NCBI GenBank assembly: GCA_000708525.1 | Contig: JMRP01000016.1 | Location: 1-57,753, forward strand | DNA length: 57,753 nucleotides | Reading direction: 5' to 3' | DNA from: Cyanobium sp. CACIAM 14 | Lineage (GTDB): Bacteria; Cyanobacteriota; Cyanobacteriia; PCC-6307; Cyanobiaceae | In this document: positions 6,590 to 17,201 of the stretch, in pieces | How positions within the stretch are numbered: the stretch's first letter is position 1 | Layout of the letters: each line of letters starts with the position of its first letter | The notes under the pieces: model-generated | The model's database searches: none | Seen by the model: only the letters and a program-made list of their open reading frames with translations | Told to the model about the DNA's origin: nothing | Translations under genes and position numbers: made by a program

Positions 6590-9561
6590 AGGCCAAGGCG
6601 GCGCCTCAGCCGCCAGTGACCCAGCTGCCAGGGTGCCAGCACCCGCACATCGTCCGGGTCCTGCGGCACCAGCGCCCGCTCGAGACCGTCACAGCGGCTG
6701 ATCACCTGCCAGCCCGGCCCCGTCTCCAGTCGTCGCCGGCAGGGGCCGAGATTCTGGACGCTCAGCACCACCTCACGGGCGGCCTGCTCCGCGGCGCCGC
6801 TGCCGCCATCCCGCGCCGGCCGCAGGGCCACCAGCTGCAGATCGGCCGCGAGGGGAGGGAACAGGGACCCGGCCCCGCAACCCATCTCCTCGGAAGCAAC
6901 CGCGCCGGTCCCAGCGGCCGGCCGGCACCAGAGCGGCTCCCGCAGGCGGGTGGCCTGCTGAGGCGCCGCGGCGGCGCGCCAGCCGCCGGGGCAGGGGAGC
7001 AGGGCCAGCCGCTGGCGCTGCCAGCCATTGTCCGCGCCGGGATCGGGCCAGGTAGGTCCCCGGAGCAGCGACACCCCCAGCCCTGCCTCCGTCGCCGAGA
7101 CGCCCTGGGGGCCGTCGAGCAGCACCGCCAGGCCATCCCCACGGCCCTCCCCCACCGAGGCGATCCAGCTGATGGCGCTCACCTCCCAGCGGGCCCGCTC
7201 ACGGGCGGTGAGGGCCTTCGCCGGCCGTTCGATCACGCCGCCGCTGGTGTCGGCCGCCCAGCGGCTGGCCGGCGCGGCAAGGGGGATCTCCAGCCGCAGC
7301 AGCTCATGGCGCTGCCGCCAGTGGATGCTCACGACCAGCTCCAGCCAGGGGCTGCCCGCCAGCAGGCGGCCATCCAGGCGCACCGGACTCTCGCCGCAGC
7401 GGCCGCGCCAGCGGAACCGGGTGCAGAGGGGGCCGGTCTCGAGCCATTCCGGCACGCCCTGCCAGGTCCAGGGGAGGGGGTGCTGCCGGTAATCGGCGGC
7501 CAGATCCCAGGCATCCCAGAACTCGCCCCGGTCGCGCCAGCGGCACCAGGCCAGGGGGCCGGCCAGCTGGGGCACTCCCGCCCCATCGAAGAGTTGCTCC
7601 ACCCCCCGCGGGCCGATCAGGGCGGAGAGCCTCCCGTTGCTCAGTCGCCAGTGATCGGGCCCCAGCTCCGGAGCGACCTCCAGGCTCACGGCCCCCTCCA
7701 CGGGCCAGGCGGCCGCAGCGGCGGCCGGCGCCGCGCCCTCCCCCTGCCGCCGCAGAGCCAGCACCCCCACCCCCTCGATGCCGGGCAGCTGCAGCCACTG
7801 GCCACCTCCGGGGGCCGGCTGGCCCCGCAGCGGCCGTTCGCCCTCTGTGCCCTGGAGCCACCAGCGGCCGGGCGGCAGCCGCAGCGTGCGGGGCAGCGGC
7901 GGCAGCGGCTGGAGCTGCACGGCGCACCAGCGGTGCGCCCCGCCCGCCAGCAGGCCACGCTGCAGCACCCGGTCGCGGCGGCGGGCGGCCCGGCGACGGG
8001 CCTGCCGCCACTGGGGCTCGGCCTGCTCGAACACCTCCGGGATCGCGGTGCCCGGCAGGATGTCGTGGAACTGCTGGAAGAGCAGCGTGCGCCAGTCACC
8101 GGTGGTGCCCGCGGACTCAGAAGCGCCGAGCAGGGCGACGGCCAGATCGGCCTCCCGCAGCAGACGCTCCAGGGTGCGGTTGTGGCGTTTCTGGTCCGGG
8201 CGGCTGGTGGCGCAGCCGCGGTGCAGCTCCAGATAGAGCTCGTCCCGCCACACGGGCAGTTGATCCGCCAGGCGCTCCAGCGGTGCCAGGAACTGCCGCA
8301 GGGTGCCGTGCCGATGAGCCGCGGCCTCCGGCCGCCCCTGCCAGAGGGCAAGCTGCTCCAGCATCTCGGCGGTGGGCCCGCCGCCGTGGTCCCCCACCCC
8401 GGGCAGCCAGAGGGCTTCGGCACAGCCGCTGACTTGCTGCCACGCCAGCCGGTAGCGCTCGATCGCCACCGGATCGCCATCGCTGCCGATCGGTGCCGTC
8501 ATCAGGGAAAGCACCTCGGCGCCGCAGCGGCTGCGCCAGCGGAACAGCCTGTGGGGGAACGGGTTGGTGGCATTCCAGGCCAGCTTGTGGGTGCAGAACC
8601 AGCGCACCCCCGTGGCGGCCGCCACCGCCGGGAGTCCGGCGCCGAAGCCGAAGCTGTCCGGCAGCCAGGCCAGCCCATGGCTCCACTCGGGGAAGGTGCG
8701 CAGGCTGTACTGCTGGCCCTCCTGGAACTGGCGCAGCAACGAGGTGGTGGGGACCAGCACGCAGTCGCTCTCCACCCAGGGGCCGTTGAGAGGCTCCCAG
8801 CGGCCTTCGCGCATGGCCCGGCGGATGCGTGCGAACAGGCGCGGCCGGTGGAGCTCCAGCCAGGCGTAGAGCGCCGGGGTGGAATGGCCGAAATGGAGCG
8901 ACCCGAAGCGCTCCATCAGGGCCAGGGTGGAGCCGAAGGTGCGCTCCGCCGCCTGCCAGGTGTCGGCCACGGGCCAGAGCCAGGCCAGGTCGAGATGGGC
9001 GTGGCCCAGCACGTGCACCAGGCCCGCTCCAGGAGCCTCGTCGTGGCCCTGCTCCCGGCGCAGGCACCGCAGCTCGTCGCCGGTGGCCGCCAGCAGGCCG
9101 TGGGGGTCGGCGGGATCGAGCGGCTCGAGCTCGATCCGGCTGTGGATCAGGGCGCCGTCGTCGTGCAGGGGACTGCGCAGGCGCAGCTCCAGATCGAGCG
9201 GGGTCCCCTCCCACCAGCGCCCGGGCAGGGGCCAGCGGCAGGCCGTGTCGAACAGATCACCGCTGTGGATCCGCTCGCCATCCACCCAGAGCTCGGCACG
9301 GTCGGCCCACCAGCGCAGGACCAGCCTGGCCCGGGCTCCGGCGCTCCCATCGACGGCGGGGGCCAGGAGGCGCCAGGCATCGGGACGGAGCGAACGCAGG
9401 CGCAGGCGGCACCACTGGCCGCCCCGGGGCCAGACGATCAGGCCTCGCTCCGCCCAGTCGGGCCGGTGGGTCCGCCCCCAGTCGCCGCCCAGGGCCGGAC
9501 CGGTGCCGCCGCCGGGCAGGAGGGTCTGCCAGCGGGGTTGAAGATCCAGCGGCCGGTGCAT
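6577..9561 (-). CDS. Alpha-mannosidase, glycoside hydrolase family 38
   Basis: A 994-residue zinc-dependent GH38 enzyme cleaving alpha-mannosides. An N-terminal beta domain (about residues 1-180) precedes the catalytic alpha/beta domain. That domain contains [12 protein letters not shown] near residue 187 (zinc His and Asp) and [12 protein letters not shown] near residue 300, with the expected catalytic Asp nucleophile. C-terminal beta-sandwich domains follow. No signal peptide is visible, so a cytoplasmic role such as glycan turnover is likely. It sits inside the psbH/psbN-psbI neighbourhood, overlapping the psbN end by 13 bases. A perfect LacI-type palindrome lies 13 bases before the ATG, suggesting carbohydrate-responsive repression. 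Confidence 0.93.
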   Translation of the reverse strand: MHRPLDLQPRWQTLLPGGGTGPALGGDWGRTHRPDWAERGLIVWPRGGQWCRLRLRSLRPDAWRLLAPAVDGSAGARARLVLRWWADRAELWVDGERIHSGDLFDTACRWPLPGRWWEGTPLDLELRLRSPLHDDGALIHSRIELEPLDPADPHGLLAATGDELRCLRREQGHDEAPGAGLVHVLGHAHLDLAWLWPVADTWQAAERTFGSTLALMERFGSLHFGHSTPALYAWLELHRPRLFARIRRAMREGRWEPLNGPWVESDCVLVPTTSLLRQFQEGQQYSLRTFPEWSHGLAWLPDSFGFGAGLPAVAAATGVRWFCTHKLAWNATNPFPHRLFRWRSRCGAEVLSLMTAPIGSDGDPVAIERYRLAWQQVSGCAEALWLPGVGDHGGGPTAEMLEQLALWQGRPEAAAHRHGTLRQFLAPLERLADQLPVWRDELYLELHRGCATSRPDQKRHNRTLERLLREADLAVALLGASESAGTTGDWRTLLFQQFHDILPGTAIPEVFEQAEPQWRQARRRAARRRDRVLQRGLLAGGAHRWCAVQLQPLPPLPRTLRLPPGRWWLQGTEGERPLRGQPAPGGGQWLQLPGIEGVGVLALRRQGEGAAPAAAAAAWPVEGAVSLEVAPELGPDHWRLSNGRLSALIGPRGVEQLFDGAGVPQLAGPLAWCRWRDRGEFWDAWDLAADYRQHPLPWTWQGVPEWLETGPLCTRFRWRGRCGESPVRLDGRLLAGSPWLELVVSIHWRQRHELLRLEIPLAAPASRWAADTSGGVIERPAKALTARERARWEVSAISWIASVGEGRGDGLAVLLDGPQGVSATEAGLGVSLLRGPTWPDPGADNGWQRQRLALLPCPGGWRAAAAPQQATRLREPLWCRPAAGTGAVASEEMGCGAGSLFPPLAADLQLVALRPARDGGSGAAEQAAREVVLSVQNLGPCRRRLETGPGWQVISRCDGLERALVPQDPDDVRVLAPWQLGHWRLRRRLGLQSS

Positions 9562-9573
9562 GGGGAACGTGAC

Positions 9574-9585
9574 TGAAACGTTTCA
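9574..9585. promoter_or_regulatory. LacI-family-type operator before the GH38 gene
   Basis: TGAAACGTTTCA is a perfect 12-base palindrome with the central CG typical of LacI/GalR-family operators. It lies 12 bases upstream of the mannosidase start codon, where a bound repressor would block transcription initiation or elongation. No LacI-family regulator gene is in this window. Confidence 0.6.
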
Positions 9586-9646
9586 ATCGAAGCCGGTTGC
9601 CCCCGCCGGACGGCCTCGGACAGGCTGGATGGACGACCACCCCCCA

Positions 9647-9652
9647 TAAGAT
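9647..9652 (+). promoter_or_regulatory. Possible -10 element of psbI
   Basis: TAAGAT fits the TANNNT -10 consensus and lies about 72 bases before the psbI ATG, in an otherwise GC-rich leader. No clear -35 is seen, so this is a weak candidate. Confidence 0.25.
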
Positions 9653-9723
9653 GATGCGGCTGCCGAGGGGTCATCGAGACCCGCACCGGCGCCTGTCACT
9701 CCCTGTCACCCGCCGGACAGACC

Positions 9724-9843
9724 ATGCTCGCCCTCAAGATCTCGGTTTACTCGGTCGTCTTCTTCTTCATCGGGATCTTCGTGTTCGGCTTCCTGGCCAG
9801 CGATCCCGCCCGCACCCCCAGCCGCAAGGATCTCGAAGACTGA
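9724..9843 (+). CDS. psbI: Photosystem II reaction centre protein PsbI
   Basis: A 39-residue single-span PSII subunit that binds early to D1. The translation [20 protein letters not shown] continues [19 protein letters not shown], matching the family over its whole length. It is too short for many gene callers. It stands alone on the plus strand between the divergent GH38 gene and the DUF3769 gene. Confidence 0.97.
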   Translation: MLALKISVYSVVFFFIGIFVFGFLASDPARTPSRKDLED

Positions 9844-9977
9844 ACAACCCTTGCAGGCGCTGACGGCCGACGCTCACCCCGCGGCCATCGCCCGTCACGA
9901 GAACCGGTCCTGCAACGGTTCGGCCGCCGGAGCCCCATGGCAGGATCGCCCGCGTTCTCGCCGTCCTTCCGCTGCCT

Positions 9978-12900
9978 GTGGTGCTCCATCCCCGGACGGC
10001 ACGCCGGCAGCCTCCGGCTCACCTCGTCACTGGCCTGGGCCTGTGGTTGACCGTCTGGGGCGTGCTGGCCATGACGGCGGCCCCGGCCCGGGCCCGGCCT
10101 GATCGGGGCCCCACCCTCGTGGCCGCCGAGCCGGAGAACCCGGCTGCGGTCCCGCCCCCGCCGGCAGCCGCGACCGGCGGGGCCACCCCCAACCCCTTCG
10201 ACGACGAACCGCCCGTTTCCGGCAGCCCTTCCCTGGACGCGGGACCGGCCGAGCCCTCCCCCGCAACCCCCGGGACACCGCCGGCAGCAGGGAGGGCCGC
10301 GGCCCCGGCTCCGGTGGCGAGTCCCGCCCCGGCAGGCGAAGCGGTCCCCCTGGAGCTGGAACTGACCGCCAACCAGCAGGGTTACGACAGCCAGCTGCAG
10401 CGTTTCGTGGCCACCGGCAACGTCATGGCCCGGATCGCCGGGGGACGCCTGCTGGCGGATCGGCTGGAATTCGAAGCCAGCACGCGCACCCTCTACGCGG
10501 TGGGCAATGTGCGCTTCCAGCGCGGCCAGCAGTACCTGCAGGCCAGCCGCCTGCGCTATGCGCTGCTGGAAGGGGTGGGGGAGATCAACGATGTCTACGG
10601 CGTGATCGACCTGGACACCACCAAGCAGGACTTCAATCTCGAGAAGGAAGCCTCCCAGCCCCTGCCGCCACCGGAACCTGTCAGCTGCACGCCCACCTAT
10701 CCGCCGGTGCCCCAGTGGCATCCCTACCCCTGGGCGGTGACCGCCTGGGGCGGCCAGATGTATGCGGGCGAGTTCTCCGACACCTTCACCTTCAGCGGCC
10801 GCTTCCGGCCCGAATACCTGGGGGGCTTCGGGTTGCAGCGCCGGCTGATCGACGCCGGCCCGCTCTCCCTGGTGTTCGACTCCAATCTGCTGGGCCACCG
10901 CGCCGCCGCCCAGCCGGGCGGCTTCAACCAGACCGTTCCCTTCGCCATCACTCCCGCCCAGTCGTTCGGTGAACTGACGGCAGGGGTCGGTCTGCGCCTG
11001 TGGCTGCGCCCCTGGCTCAACCTGCTCTTCGTGGAGGGTCTCAGCGTCACCTCCGACAAGAGCAACTACGAGCGGACCTTCCGCCAGAACTCCGCCCGTC
11101 TGCTGAACTACCTCGGCTTCGAGGTGGAGGCCCTGTTCACACCGCGCTGGTCGGCCGTGGGCCGGATCCATCACCGCTCCGGCGCCTACGGCACCTTCAG
11201 CGGCGTCAGCGAGGGGAGCAACGCCTACATGATCGGCCTGCGCTACCGCTTCGGCACGGACAGGCCCACCAGCCAGCCGATGCCGGTGCCCCCGTCCCAG
11301 GACTGCCCGGGGGCTCCCCCTCTGGCCAGCGAGCAACCGGACGGCCTGGCCCAGCAGCTCGAGCAGGTGACCATGGGGCGCGGCTGGACCGGCACCAGTG
11401 GTCAGCCGGTGCCGCCGCCCCCCGAACAGCCCACCGTGACCGACAGGGGCGGTGTCTGGCGCAACGCCAGGGAGCAGGAACGGCTGCGAAGCGAAGCCAT
11501 CGGCCGGATCCCCCAGCGGGTCGACAACGTCACCTTCCAGCGCAGCCTCACGGCGGAGCGGCGATTCGGCTTCCCCCGCGACTACGTCACCCCCGACGTG
11601 GCCAACGATTACGGCACCACCCGGCCCGAGCAGCTCAGGGATCAGACGACCCAGGGGAACAGCAAGCTGATCCGCGGCACCATCAGCCGCTGGCGCATCC
11701 AGGCCCATCGCCTGAAGCTCACCCCCAACACGCTGTCCGGCGATCGGGTGGGCTTCACCAACGATCCCTTCACCCCGGCCCAGTCATGGATGGACTCGGA
11801 GAAGGTGGTCATCACCCTTCTGCCGAACGGCGACACGCTCGTGCAGGCCAGACGCAACACCCTGCGACTGGAAGACCGACTGCCCATCAGGGTGGTGACC
11901 GAACGCCGAATCAAGAAGGAGCAGGAGGTCAGCAACCCTCTCGTTCTGGGCTTCGACAGCAAGGACCGGGACGGCGTCTTCGTCGGGTACAACCAGCAGA
12001 TCAAGCTGGGCAACAGCACCACCCTGCTGCTCCAGCCTCAGGTGATGGTGCAGCGCCTCTACACCGGCAACACCGACGTGTATCCACCTCCCGGCGCTCC
12101 CGCCGGGTCCACCGAAACGGTGAAGCAGCCCGCCAAGACGGGGGACTACTTCGGTCTTGAAGCCCGGCTCACCGGGCCCTTCCTGGGATTCAACACCGAC
12201 GCCAGGCTGAGCATCTCCACCTTCAACCCCGAAAACCTGCCCAACGGCACCCGCGCCTTCGGCGACTTCGCCCGGGTGGTGACCCTGCCGCTGCTGGGCA
12301 CCAGCACCTTCCGCATCTACGGGGCCTATCGCTTCCGCACCTGGAACGGCTCCCTGGGGGAACAGGACGTCTACTCCGCCTACGGCGTGTCCCTCGAAAA
12401 GCAGGGGTCCCTGCCGACCTGGGGGAAACTCTCCAGGAGCTACTACTGGCGCATGGGGGTCGGCCGGTTCGAGGCCAACCAGTTCGGCACCAACCAGCTG
12501 CTGAACGTCTGGCGTGCCAACGCCATCGGCTCGATGAACTTCTCGTATCCCATCTGGACCGGGAAGGCCTCCACCAGCCCGCCTGTGGTGCAGCTGGCCA
12601 ACACGCCCGTTCCGATCGTGCCCGGACTGCGCTTCAACGCCAACCTGCTGGGCATCGCCTCCTACTTCAGCGACGGCACCAACCAGAACACGATCGGCCT
12701 GTCCGGCGGCCCCACGCTGACCCTGGGCCACTTCGAGAAGCCCTTCCTCGACTACACCCAGCTCACCATCACCGGCGGGATCACCCTGCGGCAGGGGCAG
12801 AGCCCGCTCAGCTTCGACCGGGCGGTGGATCTGGGCACCGTGGGGATCGGCCTCTCCCAGCAGCTGGTGGGTCCGCTGGTGTTCAGTGGCGGCATCGGCA

Positions 12901-13118
12901 TCAACGTCGATCCGAAATCGGGCTTCTACGGAGACATCACCGGGTCGTATCTGGAGCTGCGCTGGCAGCGGCGCTCCTACGAGATCGGGGTCTACTACAG
13001 CCCCTATGACGGCCTCGGGGGCGTGCGGGTGCGTCTGAACGACTTCAATTTCAACGGACCGGGAACGCCGTTCATTCCCTACCACCCCACCCGCAACGCC
13101 CTGCAGCGACCCTTCTAG
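9978..13118 (+). CDS. DUF3769 outer-membrane beta-barrel protein (LptD-like)
   Basis: A protein of 1046 residues in a cyanobacterial family related to LPS-assembly protein LptD. The N-terminus has a hydrophobic signal segment (HLVTGLGLWLTVWGVLAMTAA), then a Pro/Ala-rich linker. An OstA-like domain follows (about residues 117-215: NVMARIAGGRLLADRLEFEA and NVRFQRGQQYLQASRLRY). The rest alternates aromatic and polar residues as in a large C-terminal barrel, ending with a terminal Phe, typical of BAM substrates. It probably helps place LPS in the outer membrane. The start is GTG at 9978. Confidence 0.85.
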   Translation: MVLHPRTARRQPPAHLVTGLGLWLTVWGVLAMTAAPARARPDRGPTLVAAEPENPAAVPPPPAAATGGATPNPFDDEPPVSGSPSLDAGPAEPSPATPGTPPAAGRAAAPAPVASPAPAGEAVPLELELTANQQGYDSQLQRFVATGNVMARIAGGRLLADRLEFEASTRTLYAVGNVRFQRGQQYLQASRLRYALLEGVGEINDVYGVIDLDTTKQDFNLEKEASQPLPPPEPVSCTPTYPPVPQWHPYPWAVTAWGGQMYAGEFSDTFTFSGRFRPEYLGGFGLQRRLIDAGPLSLVFDSNLLGHRAAAQPGGFNQTVPFAITPAQSFGELTAGVGLRLWLRPWLNLLFVEGLSVTSDKSNYERTFRQNSARLLNYLGFEVEALFTPRWSAVGRIHHRSGAYGTFSGVSEGSNAYMIGLRYRFGTDRPTSQPMPVPPSQDCPGAPPLASEQPDGLAQQLEQVTMGRGWTGTSGQPVPPPPEQPTVTDRGGVWRNAREQERLRSEAIGRIPQRVDNVTFQRSLTAERRFGFPRDYVTPDVANDYGTTRPEQLRDQTTQGNSKLIRGTISRWRIQAHRLKLTPNTLSGDRVGFTNDPFTPAQSWMDSEKVVITLLPNGDTLVQARRNTLRLEDRLPIRVVTERRIKKEQEVSNPLVLGFDSKDRDGVFVGYNQQIKLGNSTTLLLQPQVMVQRLYTGNTDVYPPPGAPAGSTETVKQPAKTGDYFGLEARLTGPFLGFNTDARLSISTFNPENLPNGTRAFGDFARVVTLPLLGTSTFRIYGAYRFRTWNGSLGEQDVYSAYGVSLEKQGSLPTWGKLSRSYYWRMGVGRFEANQFGTNQLLNVWRANAIGSMNFSYPIWTGKASTSPPVVQLANTPVPIVPGLRFNANLLGIASYFSDGTNQNTIGLSGGPTLTLGHFEKPFLDYTQLTITGGITLRQGQSPLSFDRAVDLGTVGIGLSQQLVGPLVFSGGIGINVDPKSGFYGDITGSYLELRWQRRSYEIGVYYSPYDGLGGVRVRLNDFNFNGPGTPFIPYHPTRNALQRPF

Positions 13119-13149
13119 TTCAGGAGCTCCGGTAGTTCAGGAGCTCCGG
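13116..13149. repeat. 17-base tandem duplication at the DUF3769 stop
   Basis: Two perfect copies of TAGTTCAGGAGCTCCGG (13116-13132 and 13133-13149). The first base triplet is the DUF3769 stop codon. The internal GGAGCTCC palindrome gives each copy weak hairpin potential. It lies between the convergent DUF3769 and leuD genes. Confidence 0.85.
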
Positions 13150-13164
13150 CAGCCCAGGCGGGGG

Positions 13165-13809
13165 TCAGCCGAGGGCGAAGCCGCTCAGATACGGCAAGCG
13201 GGCGGCCGTGGCACGAAGTTCGGCGTCATGGGCCACCAGCTGGGCCGTTCCGTTCCATTCGCCGCTCAGCAGCATGCGGCGGGGGCCATCCGCCACCTGC
13301 AGCTCCCAGACCCGGGGCTCACCACCGGTGAGGAGGGTCACCGCGGGCGGCTGCAGATCCAGCTGCAGCACCGCGGCGGGATCGGCGGCGATGGCACCCT
13401 GCAGGGCCAGCACGGACTCGTGATCGGCCGTGAGGCAGGGGATGCCCAGGGCCAGGCAGTTGCCGAAAAAGATCTCGGCGAAACTTTCACCGATCACCGC
13501 CCGGATGCCCCAGCGCATCAGCGCCTGGGGGGCATGCTCCCGGCTGGAGCCGCAGCCGAAATTGCGATTCACCACCAGGATCGCGGCGTTCCGGTGCTCC
13601 GGCCGATCAAAGGGATGGGGGCCATCGGGATGGTCGGCCCGCTCGGCGCGATCGTCGGCGAAGGCGCCTTCGGCCAGCCCTTCGAAGCTGACGCACTTCA
13701 GGAAGCGAGCGGGGATGATCCGGTCGGTGTCGATGTCGTCGCCGGGGACGGACACCCCGCGGCCACGGCAGCCGAGGATCGGTCCGGAGGGGAACGGGGT
13801 GGTGCTCAT
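13165..13809 (-). CDS. leuD: 3-isopropylmalate dehydratase small subunit
   Basis: Pairs with LeuC to isomerise 2- to 3-isopropylmalate in leucine synthesis. The 214-residue product has the swivel-domain signatures [15 protein letters not shown] and [15 protein letters not shown] 13809 overlaps the leuC stop by four bases (ATGA), so translation of the two subunits is coupled; an in-frame start further upstream would lie inside leuC. Confidence 0.95.
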   Translation of the reverse strand: MSTTPFPSGPILGCRGRGVSVPGDDIDTDRIIPARFLKCVSFEGLAEGAFADDRAERADHPDGPHPFDRPEHRNAAILVVNRNFGCGSSREHAPQALMRWGIRAVIGESFAEIFFGNCLALGIPCLTADHESVLALQGAIAADPAAVLQLDLQPPAVTLLTGGEPRVWELQVADGPRRMLLSGEWNGTAQLVAHDAELRATAARLPYLSGFALG

Positions 13810-15278
13810 GCTCGGATGGCGGCGGTTTCCAGGGCCGCCGGCGCGGTGGGAGAGGGGGCGCCATCGGTCGGCGGACCGAGGAAGCGGCGCACATCGGCCA
13901 CATGCCCGCTTACCGCGGCCGCGGCCACCATGGCGGGGCTCATCAGCAGGGTGCGGCCGGAGGCGGAACCCTGGCGCCCCTTGAAATTGCGATTGCTGGA
14001 ACTGGCACTGATCTGGCGGCCCTCGAGCCGGTCGGGGTTCATGGCCAGGCACATGGAGCAGCCGGGTTCGCGCCACTCGAAACCGGCGTCGCGGAACACC
14101 GCATCGAGGCCCTCGGCTTCGGCGGCGGCGGCCACCTGTTCGCTGCCCGGCACCACGAAGGCCTTGATGCCCGGGGCCACGTGGCGGCCGCGGGCGATCG
14201 CGGCGGCGGCGCGCAGATCACTCAGCCGCCCATTGGTGCAGCTGCCGATGAAACACACATCCACGGGTACCCCCTCGATCGGCGTTCCGGGACGGAGATC
14301 CATGTAGCGGTAGGCCTCCTCGGCGATCGGCCGCTCGTCGGGCTCGGTCTGCTCGAGGGTGGGGATGGACTCGTCGATGCCGATTCCCTGGCCGGGCGTG
14401 ATGCCCCAGGTGACCGTGGGAGCGATCGTGGCGGCATCGAACACCACTTCGTCGTCGAAGACGGCCTCGGGACCGGAGGCGAGGCTGCTCCACCAGGCCA
14501 CGGCCCGATCCCAGGCCTCGCCGGCAGGGGCATGGGGACGCCCCTTCAGGTAGGCGAAGGTGACGGCATCGGGATTGACGTAACCGCAGCGCGCTCCTCC
14601 TTCGATGGCCATGTTGCAGAGGGTCATGCGCTCCTCCATCGACAGGGCCGCGATGGCCGGGCCCGCGAATTCGTAGGCATAGCCCACGCCGCCCTTCACC
14701 CCCAGACGGCGGATGATGTGGAGCACCAGGTCCTTGGCGTAGACGCCGCTCTGCAGGGCGCCCTCCACCCGGATGCGCCGCACCTTGAGCTTGGCCATGG
14801 CCAGGCTCTGGCTGGCGAGCACGTCGCGCACCTGGCTGGTGCCGATGCCGAAGGCGATGGCACCGAAGGCGCCGTGGGTGGAGGTGTGGGAGTCCCCGCA
14901 GGCCACGGTCATGCCGGGCTGGGTGAGACCCAGCTCCGGGGCGATCACGTGCACGATGCCCTGGCGGCCGCTGCCGAGGCCATGCAGGGCAATGCCGTGC
15001 TCGGCGCAGTTGCGCTCCAGGGTGGCGAGCATCTCCTCGGCCAGGGGATCGGCGAAGGGCCGCGCCTGGGAGGTGGTGGGCACGATGTGGTCCACCGTGG
15101 CCACGGTGCGCTCGGGGTGCCGCACGCTCAGTCCCAGATCCCGCAGGGCGGCGAACGCCTGGGGACTGGTGACCTCGTGGATGAGGTGCAGGCCGATGAA
15201 GAGCTGGGAGCCGCCGCCGGGCAGGTCGGCGACGCGGTGGAGATCCCAGACCTTGTCGTAGAGGGTGCCGGCGCTCAC
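13806..15278 (-). CDS. leuC: 3-isopropylmalate dehydratase large subunit
   Basis: A 490-residue aconitase-family subunit holding the [4Fe-4S] cluster. The cluster ligands are visible in [13 protein letters not shown] and [11 protein letters not shown], followed by the RNFKGRQG motif. The start is GTG at 15278. leuC-leuD form an overlapping pair. The small DUF2811 gene ends 29 bases upstream on the same strand, so all three may be transcribed together. Confidence 0.96.
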   Translation of the reverse strand: MSAGTLYDKVWDLHRVADLPGGGSQLFIGLHLIHEVTSPQAFAALRDLGLSVRHPERTVATVDHIVPTTSQARPFADPLAEEMLATLERNCAEHGIALHGLGSGRQGIVHVIAPELGLTQPGMTVACGDSHTSTHGAFGAIAFGIGTSQVRDVLASQSLAMAKLKVRRIRVEGALQSGVYAKDLVLHIIRRLGVKGGVGYAYEFAGPAIAALSMEERMTLCNMAIEGGARCGYVNPDAVTFAYLKGRPHAPAGEAWDRAVAWWSSLASGPEAVFDDEVVFDAATIAPTVTWGITPGQGIGIDESIPTLEQTEPDERPIAEEAYRYMDLRPGTPIEGVPVDVCFIGSCTNGRLSDLRAAAAIARGRHVAPGIKAFVVPGSEQVAAAAEAEGLDAVFRDAGFEWREPGCSMCLAMNPDRLEGRQISASSSNRNFKGRQGSASGRTLLMSPAMVAAAAVSGHVADVRRFLGPPTDGAPSPTAPAALETAAIRA

Positions 15279-15307
15279 GGATGGCCCTGGATGGTCAGAA
15301 GGTCACC

Positions 15308-15568
15308 CTAGTGGGGAGGGTCGCCGGGGATGGCCGTCGAGGCCGGCGGCAAGCCGCGGTGGAACAACCCATCGAGGTAGTGCCGGGCCACCGCACGGTC
15401 GGGGCTGGCGTGCTGGAACAGAAAACCCGCCAGGGCCGCCTGCATCAGGCGGTACTGATCCCACTGGGGGTGCACGCGGATGAACTCGCGCATGGCTTCG
15501 AAGAGGTCTTCCGGCATCTGGTTCTCGATGCTCACGGTGCGGGGAGCGTGGTCGGGGATCTGGCTCAT
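15308..15568 (-). CDS. DUF2811 domain protein
   Basis: An 86-residue cyanobacterial protein of unknown function. The conserved part is VSIENQMPEDLFEAMREFIRVHPQWDQYRLMQAALAGFLFQ, predicted helical, with a short basic tail. ATG 15568 is chosen because the conserved segment starts about ten residues later; longer in-frame starts add an Arg/Pro-rich leader. It lies 29 bases before leuC on the same strand. Confidence 0.75.
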   Translation of the reverse strand: MSQIPDHAPRTVSIENQMPEDLFEAMREFIRVHPQWDQYRLMQAALAGFLFQHASPDRAVARHYLDGLFHRGLPPASTAIPGDPPH

Positions 15569-15926
15569 GCGGCGCTGGTCATCGGCACCCCCATCAGGCC
15601 ACGGGGACCTGCCCGCCGTCAAAGCAGGCCCGGCCGGTCCTGTCTCATGGGTCCACCGAAGAGAATCCCCGCGGCAGGCGGCTTCCTGCCGTCGCTCAGC
15701 GGCTGGCGGCGGGAGCGGCTCCGACAGCCCCGTCCGGTCAAGAGGGAAGGCCCTTTCCCCCAGCCCGGGGCCGGGATCCCCCCCGTCTGCATGGGACCGG
15801 TCCGCCCAGACTGTGGAAAAAGGCGGGTCATTCCGGGGAAAACGCGGGAGCACCGTGGAAAAGCTGATGCCTCAGGATTCGTGATCGTTGGCCGTCTCCC
15901 CAGCAGATGTTCCGATGGGGAGCCGT
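15569..15926. other. Intergenic stretch between cinA and the DUF2811 gene
   Basis: No convincing gene. A 7-bp GC hairpin (CGGCAGG, six-base loop, CCTGCCG) lies at 15672-15691 but has no T run on either strand, so it is not a clear terminator. The promoter of the DUF2811-leuCD group is expected here but is not readable. Confidence 0.5.
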
Positions 15927-17201
15927 TCAGACGCCCCCGTTGTTGAGACGTAACCGCAGACGGTTCAGGCTCTCCCCCACGCTGAGGAGCTGGATCCAGC
16001 TGCGCTCGCGGCCGCTGCCGAAGTGCACGGGCGCGCTCCGGCAGCCGTCGGGGCCGGCCACGGCGATGTGGACCAGCCCCACGGGCTTGGCGTCGCTGCC
16101 GCCGCCGGGGCCGGCGATGCCCGTCACCGCCACTCCCCAGTCGGCCCCCGTCACACGGCGCACCCCGCCGGCCATGGCCTCGGCCACCGGATCACTCACG
16201 GCGCCATGGCACGCGAGCAGGTCGTGGGGCACCCCCAGCAGCCCCTGCTTCACCGCGTTGGCGTAGGCGATCACCCCGCCGAGGAACACCTCCGACGCCC
16301 CCGGCACCGCCGCCAGCGCCGCACCGAGGCGGCCGCCGGTGCACGACTCGGCCACCGCCAGCGTCTCGCCCCGGCGCCGCAGGGCCTCCAGCACCACCGA
16401 GGCCAGGCTGTCCCCATCGACGCCGTAGCAGAGGGCCCCCGTGCGGCGCCGCAGTTCCGCCTCCACCGGGGCCAGCAGGGTCTCGGCGGCCGGAGCATCG
16501 GCCGCCCGTGCCGTGATCCGCAGCTTCACCTCCCCCTCACCGGCGTAGGGCGCCACCGTGGGGTTCTCCAGATCCAGCAGATCCCGCACCTGCTCGGCCA
16601 GATCGGATTCGGGCACCCCCCAGAAGCGCAGCATCCGGCTGGCGAACACGCCGCTGGCGAGGCCGGCCCGGCGCAGCCAGGGAACGGCGGTGGCCTGCCA
16701 CATCGCCCGCAGTTCCCGGGGCACCCCCGGGAAGGTGAGCACCGTGAATCCCGGCAGCGGGGTCCAGATCATCCCGGGCGCCGTGCCGACGGGATTGGGC
16801 AGCACCTCGGCCCCCCGCGGCAGCAGAGCCTGCTTGCGGTTGCTGGCCGCCACCGGGCGGCCCCGCGCCTGGAGCCGGGCCTGGATCGCCGCCCAGATCT
16901 CCTCCCGCTCCTCCAGTTCGGCGCCGAAGGCCGCCGCGATCGCCTCGGTGGTGAGGTCGTCGGGGGTGGGGCCCAGGCCTCCGGTGGTGAGCAGCACCCG
17001 ACAGCGACCCGCCGCCTGGCGCACCGCTTCGATCAGCCGCTCGCGGTTGTCGCCCACCACCTCCTGGCGGTGATGCATGACGCCGAGAGCCGCCAGCTCC
17101 TCGGCCAGCCAGCGGGCGTTGCCGTTGACGATGTTGCCGAGCAGCAGCTCGGTGCCGATGCACAGCACCTCCACCCCGGCCCGGCAGGGGAGCCCGTTCA
17201 C
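15927..17201 (-). CDS. cinA: CinA family protein (MoCF domain plus nicotinamide amidase-like domain)
   Basis: About 424 residues. The N-terminal molybdopterin-binding-like domain ([36 protein letters not shown]) is joined to a C-terminal CinA/PncC-type domain with [13 protein letters not shown] and [10 protein letters not shown]. Such proteins act in pyridine-nucleotide repair or salvage as NMN deamidase or ADP-ribose pyrophosphatase. GTG 17201 overlaps the stop of the WecA-type gene by four bases (GTGA). It is followed downstream by 358 bases with no gene. Confidence 0.92.
   Translation of the reverse strand: MNGLPCRAGVEVLCIGTELLLGNIVNGNARWLAEELAALGVMHHRQEVVGDNRERLIEAVRQAAGRCRVLLTTGGLGPTPDDLTTEAIAAAFGAELEEREEIWAAIQARLQARGRPVAASNRKQALLPRGAEVLPNPVGTAPGMIWTPLPGFTVLTFPGVPRELRAMWQATAVPWLRRAGLASGVFASRMLRFWGVPESDLAEQVRDLLDLENPTVAPYAGEGEVKLRITARAADAPAAETLLAPVEAELRRRTGALCYGVDGDSLASVVLEALRRRGETLAVAESCTGGRLGAALAAVPGASEVFLGGVIAYANAVKQGLLGVPHDLLACHGAVSDPVAEAMAGGVRRVTGADWGVAVTGIAGPGGGSDAKPVGLVHIAVAGPDGCRSAPVHFGSGRERSWIQLLSVGESLNRLRLRLNNGGV

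Noticed and set aside
15672-15691. Hairpin CGGCAGG/CCTGCCG as terminator of cinA
   Set aside because: No T run on either side and it lies over 200 bases from the gene end.
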